Assembly (NCBI GenBank): GCA_003451975.1
Contig: DMIX01000448.1
Span: forward strand, 1 to 5,991
DNA length: 5,991 nt
Direction of reading: 5' to 3'
Source: Propionibacteriaceae bacterium
GTDB taxonomy: Bacteria; Actinomycetota; Actinomycetes; Propionibacteriales; Propionibacteriaceae
Positions 1-5,052 of the stretch are shown in pieces. The first letter of the stretch is position 1, and each line of letters opens with the position of its first letter. A model generated the notes under the pieces. The model saw only the letters and a program-made list of their open reading frames with translations, was not told the origin of the DNA and made no database searches. The position numbers and the translations under genes are program-made.

Positions 1-282
1 GGTGGAGACCGCCTTGCTGCGGCCGCGGCCATCGGAGGCCCGCCACGACAATCCCCACGCCTTGGGGACCCGCGAGATCGGCGGGTACAACTCGGGGGCG
101 AACTTCAGCGGACTCGGGTAGTACTCACGGAAGAAGTCGACCATGGTCGTATCGAAGCGACCAGGGAACTCCAACTCGAGTGCCTCGACCAGGGCTTCGG
201 TTGCCGAACGGTGGCCGCCGCCGGTGTCGGAGAACAGGAACAGCACGCGCCGCCTCGGGTCGGGCTGTGACCCTTCACTCAT
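1..282 (-). CDS. MGDG synthase-family glycosyltransferase, N-terminal part (runs off window)
   Basis: Only the first 94 residues are present; the gene continues past the left edge. Residues 13-31 carry a beta-strand followed by SDTGGGHRSATEAL. This glycine-rich loop with His24 is typical of the N-terminal domain of monogalactosyldiacylglycerol synthase / processive diacylglycerol glucosyltransferase proteins (GT28-like, GT-B fold). Enzymes of this family transfer a sugar from a nucleotide donor to a lipid such as diacylglycerol at the cytoplasmic membrane face. The UDP-sugar-binding C-terminal domain lies outside the window, so donor and acceptor cannot be stated. The ATG start is supported by AGGAG at 289-293 (minus strand), six bases upstream. 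The gene follows the DUF3048 lipoprotein gene on the same strand after 89 bases, so read-through or its own promoter are both possible. Family assignment is fairly sure, substrate is not. Confidence 0.8.
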   Translation of the reverse strand, partial: MSEGSQPDPRRRVLFLFSDTGGGHRSATEALVEALELEFPGRFDTTMVDFFREYYPSPLKFAPELYPPISRVPKAWGLSWRASDGRGRSKAVST

Positions 283-348
283 CTGTGACTCCTGTGGAGC
301 ATCGGGCGGCTCCGCTTCGACCAGCATGACAGATATCGACGACTGCTC

Positions 349-362
349 GTTAATGGTTAATT
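349..362. repeat. Two 7-bp GTTAAT-type tandem units
   Basis: GTTAATG (349-355) is followed directly by GTTAATT (356-362), in the gap between the lipoprotein stop and the glycosyltransferase start. This is the most AT-rich patch of the region. It could be part of a promoter or a protein-binding site for the glycosyltransferase gene, but no convincing -35/-10 pair was found here. Confidence 0.35.
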
Positions 363-371
363 GGACCCAAC

Positions 372-1478
372 TCAGCCTTTGAATCGCACTTTGGAAGCGA
401 AGGTGGGCAGTTCAATGAAGGTGCGACCCGGAGCAACCTTCAGCGGGCTACCGTCGTCGAGGGTGAAGGCAAACGGCTCGTTCACCTCGCCCTTGGCCCA
501 GGTCCCGGACACATAGGTACCGCCATGGGCGTAATGGAACTTTCCCGTGGCGTTGATGATCTTGTAGATCCGCTCGGCGTGGGCACCACCCTTGGTGATC
601 TTGCCACTGTGGTTGATGCGGCCTTCCAGAGTCTCGGAGAAAAGGACTATGACGTTGTCCGTGGTCACCCGGGAGCCATCCCGGAGCACATGCTTGCCCC
701 ACGGCTGGCTGCGCAGGTAGACGCCTTTCTTGTCGTCCCAGGTGTATTTCATCTCGTAGGTCATCCGCTGCATCCAGGGGATCGCGATGGACTTCGCAGG
801 CTGGCCGCTGGCGGTACTCACCTCGGCATCGCTGGACGCCCACGGCAAGTAGGCCTGCTGCGGGCCATCCTGGAATTTCTTCGTCAGCTTCGCCAACAGC
901 GGCGGTTGGGCAATCACGCTGCGGAAGCTCGCCACAGAGTTGTCATGGACGTAGGCATCTCCGGGAACGGTGATGTCCACCCACTTGGTCACCAGATAGT
1001 CGCTGAACCCGGCCATGTAGTCCAACACCCAGGGGGTTCCTCCGGAACTGCCGATGATGCCCGTGATCGGTGAGAGCAGTGGTGCATCCACCGGCCGCAT
1101 AGACCGAACCGAGGCTTCCTGCTTCGCGTAGGTGGTGTGGAACACCGGCACCAAACGCGTCTCGGATTCCCCCGTCGGGCTGTCGTGGTAGGCGTCGCAC
1201 TGGACGAAGACGATGTCGGCGTCGTTCAGGCCGCGATTGAGTGGGTCCTTCTGGGTAGCGGCCGCTTTCACCGCGACGGCAATCCGCTTGGGATCGTCCC
1301 CCGCTGTCAGTGGCTTGCCGGTGAGTGGCCAGCGCGGCGTCGTATCACCAGAGGGAGTCGGGGTGGCCGACGTCGGGGCCGCAGTAACACCCGGCGGCTG
1401 CGAGCTGCATCCGACCACTGCTGCCCCGGCGACGCCGAGGCCGCCCAGCATGACCGCGCGACGACTGATCGATCCCAT
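372..1478 (-). CDS. DUF3048 (YerB-like) lipoprotein
   Basis: This 368-residue protein has an export signal at residues 1-24. A twin-arginine-like SRRAVML (5-11) precedes a hydrophobic stretch and a lipobox-like AVVGC ending at Cys24, so it is probably a membrane-anchored lipoprotein, possibly Tat-exported. A Thr/Pro/Ser-rich spacer (26-48) follows. The DUF3048 N-terminal domain begins near WPLTGKPL (50-57) and includes GLNDADIVFVQ (83-93), TRLVPVFH (107-114) and VRSMRPVD (124-131). The C-terminal DUF3048 domain (about 225-360) ends with GTWAKGEVNEPFAF and APGRTFIELP, where family members show a conserved GTW..PGRTWVEL pattern. The family is named after Bacillus YerB; its molecular function is not established. 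GGAGG at 1486-1490 lies seven bases before the ATG. The gene is divergent from tetR across 198 bases and may be controlled by it. Confidence 0.88.
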   Translation of the reverse strand: MGSISRRAVMLGGLGVAGAAVVGCSSQPPGVTAAPTSATPTPSGDTTPRWPLTGKPLTAGDDPKRIAVAVKAAATQKDPLNRGLNDADIVFVQCDAYHDSPTGESETRLVPVFHTTYAKQEASVRSMRPVDAPLLSPITGIIGSSGGTPWVLDYMAGFSDYLVTKWVDITVPGDAYVHDNSVASFRSVIAQPPLLAKLTKKFQDGPQQAYLPWASSDAEVSTASGQPAKSIAIPWMQRMTYEMKYTWDDKKGVYLRSQPWGKHVLRDGSRVTTDNVIVLFSETLEGRINHSGKITKGGAHAERIYKIINATGKFHYAHGGTYVSGTWAKGEVNEPFAFTLDDGSPLKVAPGRTFIELPTFASKVRFKG

Positions 1479-1501
1479 CTAGCGTCCTCCATCCAGGCCC
1501 T

Positions 1502-1517
1502 GCCGATCACTGTCGGC
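1502..1517. promoter_or_regulatory. Inverted repeat in leader of DUF3048 gene, possible second regulator site
   Basis: GCCGA (1502-1506) and TCGGC (1513-1517) form an inverted pair with a 6-base centre. It lies just downstream of the predicted transcription start of the lipoprotein gene. The same half-sites, with a 7-base centre, make up the core of the longer palindrome upstream of tetR. Such short GC-rich pairs arise by chance in a high-GC genome, so this is only a candidate operator. Confidence 0.3.
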
Positions 1518-1533
1518 GGGCGAAACCATCGCA

Positions 1534-1562
1534 ATCCTAGGGCGCACTTCCAATGATGGAAA
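1534..1562 (-). promoter_or_regulatory. Candidate promoter of the DUF3048 lipoprotein gene
   Basis: On the minus strand a -35-like TTTCCA (1557-1562) and a -10-like TAGGAT (1534-1539) are separated by exactly 17 bases, each matching the sigma-70 consensus at four of six positions. This would start transcription near 1527 and give a leader of about 50 bases that includes the GGAGG ribosome site. A short palindrome, TTCCA-ATGA-TGGAA (1548-1561), overlaps the -35 box. Confidence 0.4.
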
Positions 1563-1617
1563 ACGGCCATTCAGCGAACGGGGTTACCGAAGTTTCTTCA
1601 CCGGTTGCGCGCCAGGC

Positions 1618-1640
1618 CATGCCGAAAGCCGTTCGGCATG
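1618..1640. promoter_or_regulatory. Perfect 9-bp inverted repeat, probable TetR operator
   Basis: CATGCCGAA (1618-1626) and its exact reverse complement TTCGGCATG (1632-1640) flank a 5-base centre AGCCG. This 23-bp site ends 36 bases before the tetR start codon. Size, symmetry and position fit an operator bound by a TetR dimer that represses its own gene. No T-run follows, so a terminator is unlikely. A weak -10-like CAGGAT at 1642-1647 directly follows the repeat; if real, the operator would sit between the promoter boxes. Confidence 0.6.
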
Positions 1641-1676
1641 TCAGGATGGGAGTCCCAGCCAACAATCGGAGGTTTT

Positions 1677-2366
1677 ATGACCAGCCGAGCAGAACGGCGC
1701 GAGATCACCCAGCGGGCGATTCTCGACGCGAGTAGCCGGCTTCTCGCGTCAGGTGGCCAAGAGGCGCTCACTGTGCGCGGATTGGCCAGAGAACTCAACC
1801 TGGTTCCATCCGCCCTGTATCGCTACGTCACCAGCCGCGAAGAACTGCTGAACATCTTGTTCCACCATGCCTATAGCGACATGGCCGATTCGGTCGAGGC
1901 GGCACACGACGCAGTGCCTGCCGATGATCTGCGCGGTCGGTGGCGGGCTTTCGCCTATGCCCTACGGGCTTGGAGTGTGGAGCACCCCCACGAGTGGGTT
2001 CTCATCAACGGCACGCCCCCACGGGACTACCAGGTGCCGGCCAGTGAGACGATGACCTCAGGCATTCGCCTGCACCGGCTGCTGGTGAAGCTCGGCGCAG
2101 ATACCGAGGCATCGGGCCAGATGATCGAGCTGCCACCGGTGCCCGACACCATCGACTTGACCCAGATGCATGAGTTCTTGGAGTCGACCGGCGAGAAGAT
2201 CAGCGTGGAGACAGTCGTGACCGGCGTAGCCGCCTGGCACATGCTCTCCGGCATCCTGTTCACCGAGCGCTTCGGGTTCTGGGGCAATGACATCATCGAA
2301 CCGAATGCCTACTACGACTTGATCGTGGCAGCCAGCGAACGGTTGATCTTCGGCCCGGAGAACTAG
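1677..2366 (+). CDS. TetR/AcrR-family transcriptional regulator with WHG-type C-terminal domain
   Basis: This 229-residue DNA-binding protein has the usual TetR length. Residues 8-58 form the N-terminal three-helix domain; the helix-turn-helix is in LTVRGLARELNLVPSALYRY (31-50), followed by the typical V.SREELL. The remainder is the ligand-binding and dimerisation part. Its segment RAWSVEHPHEWVLINGTP (97-114) resembles the WHG C-terminal domain found in many actinobacterial TetR proteins. The ligand is unknown. The ATG at 1677 is chosen because GGAGG lies at 1668-1672; the in-frame upstream start at 1605 has no ribosome site and would run through the palindrome at 1618-1640. The gene is divergent from the DUF3048 lipoprotein gene and convergent with the Dabb gene, overlapping it by four bases. 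It probably represses itself and possibly the lipoprotein gene. Confidence 0.9.
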   Translation: MTSRAERREITQRAILDASSRLLASGGQEALTVRGLARELNLVPSALYRYVTSREELLNILFHHAYSDMADSVEAAHDAVPADDLRGRWRAFAYALRAWSVEHPHEWVLINGTPPRDYQVPASETMTSGIRLHRLLVKLGADTEASGQMIELPPVPDTIDLTQMHEFLESTGEKISVETVVTGVAAWHMLSGILFTERFGFWGNDIIEPNAYYDLIVAASERLIFGPEN

Positions 2367-2665
2367 AGCTCGTAGTCGACGCAGACCCGCTCGGTGCGGG
2401 TCTGCGCAATGAACTGCGCCACCACGACGTGATCGGGGTGGGTGGCATAGGAGTGCAGGGCAGCTGCGGTCTCGAATTCGGAGTACAGCACGAGGTCGAA
2501 GCTGTGCTCGAAGGGCGCCGTCGGGACGACGGCTTCCAGGCTGAGCATGCCCGGCACTGCACCCGCCAGAGCGTTGAGCCGGTCAGCGGCCAGCTTCAGG
2601 TTGGTGGCCTTGTCGGCGTCGGCCGCACGGTCGGCAAAGTTCCACATCACGATGTGCTTGATCAC
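2363..2665 (-). CDS. Dabb (stress-responsive A/B barrel) family protein
   Basis: A complete protein of 100 residues, the normal size for a single ferredoxin-like Dabb domain. It opens with IKHIVMWNF (2-10), has a central FDLVLYSEFET (56-66), then SYATHPDHV (72-80) and ends in the strand VCVDYEL (94-100), all typical of the family. Dabb proteins form dimeric alpha/beta barrels; some are stress-induced and relatives catalyse cyclisation or monooxygenation, but most bacterial members have no known reaction. The start is GTG (2663-2665). There is no good ribosome site; instead a TAGGCT box lies six bases upstream, which suggests a leaderless transcript. The stop codon overlaps the convergent tetR stop in a shared CTAG. 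It follows the cytochrome b5 gene on the same strand, 117 bases downstream. A role tied to either neighbour is not shown. Confidence 0.88.
   Translation of the reverse strand: MIKHIVMWNFADRAADADKATNLKLAADRLNALAGAVPGMLSLEAVVPTAPFEHSFDLVLYSEFETAAALHSYATHPDHVVVAQFIAQTRTERVCVDYEL
2380..2406. terminator. Strong 11-bp hairpin after tetR, inside the end of the Dabb gene
   Basis: CGCAGACCCGC (2380-2390) pairs perfectly with GCGGGTCTGCG (2396-2406) around a 5-base loop. On the plus strand it starts 13 bases after the tetR stop, the right place for a terminator, but no U-run follows; terminators without U-runs are described in actinobacteria. On the minus strand it lies within the last 15 codons of the Dabb reading frame (residues about 87-95), so in that mRNA it would be a coding hairpin, perhaps limiting 3' decay or read-through. 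Confidence 0.5.
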
Positions 2666-2671
2666 TCGACC

Positions 2672-2677
2672 AGCCTA
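2672..2677 (-). promoter_or_regulatory. -10 box for leaderless Dabb gene
   Basis: TAGGCT (minus strand) fits the actinobacterial TANNNT -10 pattern and is separated from the GTG start by six bases (GGTCGA). Transcription would then begin at the first base of the start codon. No clear -35 box is seen. The absence of a good ribosome binding site agrees with a leaderless mRNA. Confidence 0.45.
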
Positions 2678-2721
2678 GGACCGGCAACGGGAACTTCGTG
2701 ACTGCGGCCAGGTGGCGAAAG

Positions 2722-2738
2722 ACCGGCGTGCTGCCGGT
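2722..2738 (-). terminator. Weak terminator candidate after the cytochrome b5 gene
   Basis: On the minus strand ACCGGC-AGCAC-GCCGGT forms a 6-bp GC-rich stem with a 5-base loop, followed by CTTTC. It lies 44 bases after the stop of the DUF2231-cytochrome b5 gene. A further weaker stem, CCGGG/CCCGG, lies between at 2743-2759. The T-run is very short, so termination may be partial. Confidence 0.3.
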
Positions 2739-2782
2739 GCCGCCGGGCCCATCCCCCGGACTCAGTCACCGACAGGGAAGGT

Positions 2783-3595
2783 TCAGCCGAGCTTGCCGAT
2801 GGAGAAGCCTGCCAGAACACTGTTGGGTCGGGCTTGGGTGCCGTGCTGCGCGTGGAAGGCGCTGGTGCCGTCGGTGCCACACAGGCTCAGGATGCGCGCG
2901 GGTCCGCCGGGATGCTGATTGATCCAGGAGGTGACGTCGTAGACGGTGCCGTCGATCGCGGTCCAACACGAGGACGCCGAGGCATGCTGCTTAACCTGGG
3001 CCATGGTGAAGCTGGTGGCCGACGCGGTAGGGGTGGGACTGGCCGGCGGCGAACTGACCGGCGGCGAACTGACCGGCGTCGAAGTGGCGGGAGCGGCGCT
3101 GGGAGTGTCGGAGGCCGCGATCGTGCCCGCCCAGGCAGCCGTCGCGCCACTGTGCCCGACCAACACCGTCAGCACGATGACGGCGACGGCGAGCAGCACC
3201 GCCACCACGCCGACGACTCTCGCCGCAATCGAGCGAGTCTGAGCCGCATCGGCCTTGCGTTGCAGCCAGAACCAGAGGGCCGACACCACGAAGGCAACCA
3301 CGGTGACCGGCACCAGGATGCTGGCCAACTGCTGATGCTGCTCGGGCAGGCCGACGCGCGCGGCCAGGGCTTCACCGGACTCCTTGGCCACCACAGCGGC
3401 TCCGACACCGGCTGCCATGGTGATCATGGTGAGCCAGCCGTACTGCTTTCGCCAGCGCGGCACGAAGACGATGATGATCAGCGCCACGGCCGCTATCGGC
3501 GCCAGCATGACAACGGCGTGAACCACCAGCGGATGCAGCGGCAGGCCACCGATGGTGTCGAACAGGCCGGATTCCAACGGGAGCATTCGAAACAT
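2783..3595 (-). CDS. DUF2231 membrane protein fused to a C-terminal cytochrome b5 domain
   Basis: This 270-residue protein has two modules. Residues 18-150 are a four-helix membrane domain (helices about 21-46, 54-72, 92-111, 123-146) that begins with LPLHPLVVH and ends with GHSGA, as in DUF2231 proteins; His21, His26 and His148 could bind heme or metal. A Ser/Pro/Thr/Ala linker (160-195) leads to a cytochrome b5-like domain (196-269) with the heme motif HPGG (His228) and a second likely axial histidine at 251 (or 248) in FHAQHG. Cys210 and Cys239 could form a disulfide. Basic loops PRWRKQ (46-51) and QRK...R (112-126) suggest that the N-terminus, linker and heme domain face outside the membrane. 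It is probably an electron-transfer protein; partner unknown. The start ATG has no ribosome site but a TAGTGT box six bases upstream, suggesting a leaderless mRNA; Met4 is an alternative start. Confidence 0.87.
   Translation of the reverse strand: MFRMLPLESGLFDTIGGLPLHPLVVHAVVMLAPIAAVALIIIVFVPRWRKQYGWLTMITMAAGVGAAVVAKESGEALAARVGLPEQHQQLASILVPVTVVAFVVSALWFWLQRKADAAQTRSIAARVVGVVAVLLAVAVIVLTVLVGHSGATAAWAGTIAASDTPSAAPATSTPVSSPPVSSPPASPTPTASATSFTMAQVKQHASASSCWTAIDGTVYDVTSWINQHPGGPARILSLCGTDGTSAFHAQHGTQARPNSVLAGFSIGKLG
3038..3082. repeat. Three 15-bp tandem repeats encoding the protein linker
   Basis: Units 3038-3052, 3053-3067 and 3068-3082 differ from the consensus ACTGACCGGCGGCGA by at most one base each. 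On the minus strand they encode pentapeptides of the type S-(T/P)-P-(V/A)-S in the linker between the membrane part and the cytochrome b5 domain. The 15-bp period keeps the frame, so gain or loss of units would change linker length only. Confidence 0.8.
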
Positions 3596-3601
3596 ACTTG
3601 A

Positions 3602-3607
3602 ACACTA
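3602..3607 (-). promoter_or_regulatory. -10 box for leaderless DUF2231-cytochrome b5 gene
   Basis: TAGTGT (minus strand) matches TANNNT and is followed by six bases (TCAAGT) and then the ATG at 3595. The spacing is identical to that before the Dabb gene. There is no ribosome binding site in the preceding bases. It suggests that this gene is transcribed independently of fprA. No -35 box is recognisable. Confidence 0.45.
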
Positions 3608-3639
3608 AATCATCAGCTGAACGGCGCGCCCCAAAGGAG

Positions 3640-3655
3640 GCTTAACTGCTTAACT
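3640..3655. repeat. Two 8-bp GCTTAACT tandem units
   Basis: GCTTAACT occurs twice in direct succession (3640-3647 and 3648-3655) in the 83-base gap between fprA and the cytochrome b5 gene. It is a locally AT-rich patch about 33 bases upstream of the candidate -10 box of the latter gene. A role as an activator site or UP-like element is possible but unproven. Confidence 0.4.
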
Positions 3656-3678
3656 GATCTCGCTCCTGGATCCTGAAC

Positions 3679-4983
3679 TCAGCTGACGGCTTCTTCCTGT
3701 TCAGCGAAGACCAGATCCAGCAGGTCGTGCCAGGCTTCGATCTTGGTGCGCTCGCGACCACGCAGATCGCCGCGCGCGATCTCGGCCTCATCGATGCGAC
3801 GCCAGTCGGCCAGCGAACTCGCCTTGATGCCGCGCTCAACCATCAGTTCCTCCGGATCCGCCAAGACCCGCTGCGGCATCTGTTGCAGATCTGCGACCAG
3901 ATGCGCCACGGTTTCGGCAGAATCCTTGCGATTCGCACCGATCAGGCCACTGGGTCCCCGTTTGATCCAGCCGGTAACGTACTCGCCCGGACGGCTACTG
4001 CCGTCCTCCTCAGTGACCCGACCCTCCAGATTAGGAATGCGGCCATCGGCAAAGGGAACGCCCGGCAACGGGTTGCCGAAATAGCCGATCGAGCGCAGTA
4101 CCAAGTCGGCAGGAACCTCGAAGTGTGAGCCGTCCAGATTCGACTCGAATTCCACACCGGTCACGCCCTCGACGCCCTTGATCGCCACCGGGCGGTGATT
4201 GAACACCAGATGCAGGTGCCGCTTGCCCTGCTTGGGCTCGGCGATGGCAGCCGCAATGGACTCCACATTGGACCGCGCCTTGCGGTCCAGGAGGTCCACC
4301 TCGATGGCGGTCAGGTCGGCACCGACCAGTTCGGTGTCCACGCCGTCCAATTCGAGCAGCTCGCGCAGCTCCTTGTTGGTGAATGAGGCATTCTCCGGAC
4401 CGCGGCGACCCACCAGCCAGACATTCTCCACGTGGGTGCGTCGCAGCTCGGCCAGCACGGACTCCGGCATGTCGGTGACGCTGAGTTCCTCAGGGTCCTT
4501 CAGCAGAATGCGGGTCACGTCCACAGCGACGTTGCCGACCCCGACGACCACCGCATTGCGGACCGTGTCGAGATCCTGGGCGTGTGCATCAGGGTGGCCG
4601 GAATACCAGGAGACGAACTCCCGCGCGGAGCGGCTGCCGTCCAACTCGGTCTCACCCGGGATACCCAGCTTGCGGTCGTTCTCCGAGCCGTAGGCGTAGA
4701 TCACTGCGTCGTAGCACTCCAACAACTGGGCCGGACGCACCTGAGTGCCCACCTCGACCAGACCGAAGTAGCGCACATGGGGCGAATCGAATGCCGCTGC
4801 CAAGGTCTTGGCGACCGACTTGACGCTCTCGTGGTCGGGTGCGACGCCGTAGCGCAGCAGGCCGAAAGGAGTGGGCAGTCGATCGTAGATATCGACAGCC
4901 ACCTCGACGTCGGTCTGGGTTGCCAACTGTCCGGCGGCGTACAGGCCGGACGGCCCGGCTCCCACGATTGCAACTCTGCGCAT
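3679..4983 (-). CDS. fprA: Ferredoxin/flavodoxin--NADP+ reductase, FprA (adrenodoxin-reductase type)
   Basis: This 434-residue FAD enzyme passes electrons from NADPH to ferredoxins in the cytosol, serving cytochromes P450 and other ferredoxin-dependent enzymes. FAD is bound at the N-terminus by VGAGPSG (7-13), followed by YDRLPTPFGLLRYGVAPDH (33-51), a hallmark of the adrenodoxin-reductase/FprA group. A second nucleotide fold, VVVGVGNVAVDV (145-156), binds NADPH, and GRRGP (192-196) offers the paired arginines for its 2'-phosphate. The C-terminal GWIKRGPSGLIGANRKDS (338-355) is the conserved FAD/NADP segment. Mycobacterial FprA is about 456 residues, so this copy looks complete. The ATG at 4983 is preferred over the in-frame ATG at 5010 because AGAGGAG (4990-4996) lies six bases upstream and because the flavin fold starts at once. 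It lies 69 bases downstream of the deacetylase gene and may share its transcript. Confidence 0.92.
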   Translation of the reverse strand: MRRVAIVGAGPSGLYAAGQLATQTDVEVAVDIYDRLPTPFGLLRYGVAPDHESVKSVAKTLAAAFDSPHVRYFGLVEVGTQVRPAQLLECYDAVIYAYGSENDRKLGIPGETELDGSRSAREFVSWYSGHPDAHAQDLDTVRNAVVVGVGNVAVDVTRILLKDPEELSVTDMPESVLAELRRTHVENVWLVGRRGPENASFTNKELRELLELDGVDTELVGADLTAIEVDLLDRKARSNVESIAAAIAEPKQGKRHLHLVFNHRPVAIKGVEGVTGVEFESNLDGSHFEVPADLVLRSIGYFGNPLPGVPFADGRIPNLEGRVTEEDGSSRPGEYVTGWIKRGPSGLIGANRKDSAETVAHLVADLQQMPQRVLADPEELMVERGIKASSLADWRRIDEAEIARGDLRGRERTKIEAWHDLLDLVFAEQEEAVS

Positions 4984-5032
4984 TCTCGGCTCCTCTGGGG
5001 TCATGGCCATGATTCTGGCAATTCTGCGAGCG

Positions 5033-5052
5033 TCACGGTGCCTATTCCGTGA
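5033..5052. promoter_or_regulatory. Inverted repeat between the deacetylase gene and fprA
   Basis: TCACGG (5033-5038) and CCGTGA (5047-5052) form a 6-bp inverted repeat with an 8-base centre, immediately after the deacetylase stop codon and about 50 bases before the fprA start. No T-run follows on the minus strand. It may be a weak hairpin that tunes read-through into fprA or a binding site for an unknown regulator. Confidence 0.3.

Noticed and set aside
143..382. 79-codon plus-strand frame at the left end
   Set aside because: It is antisense to the glycosyltransferase N-terminus and is Ser/Arg-rich without a family match.
1605..1676. 24-residue N-terminal extension of the TetR protein from a start at 1605
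   Set aside because: There is no ribosome site before 1605, the extension has no family resemblance and it covers the operator-like palindrome; GGAGG at 1668-1672 fixes the start at 1677.
2834..3601. Long plus-strand open frame opposite the cytochrome b5 gene
   Set aside because: Its translation is low-complexity Arg/Gly/His-rich without any domain, the usual shadow of a GC-rich gene on the other strand.
3633..3640. Strong AAAGGAGG ribosome-site-like sequence on the plus strand
   Set aside because: No ATG, GTG or TTG lies at a suitable distance, and an in-frame reading soon hits stops; it is taken as chance.
3613..3686. TCAGCTGA palindrome occurring twice (3613-3620 and 3679-3686) in and beside the gap before the cytochrome b5 gene
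   Set aside because: An 8-bp palindrome repeated once, with one copy including the fprA stop codon, is too weak to call a paired site.
4984..5010. Nine-residue N-terminal extension of FprA from an ATG at 5010
   Set aside because: No ribosome site precedes it, while AGAGGAG stands six bases before the ATG at 4983, directly ahead of the flavin-binding fold.
4432..5052. 206-codon plus-strand frame opposite fprA
   Set aside because: It is fully antisense to a clearly recognised enzyme, has no family motif and no ribosome site.
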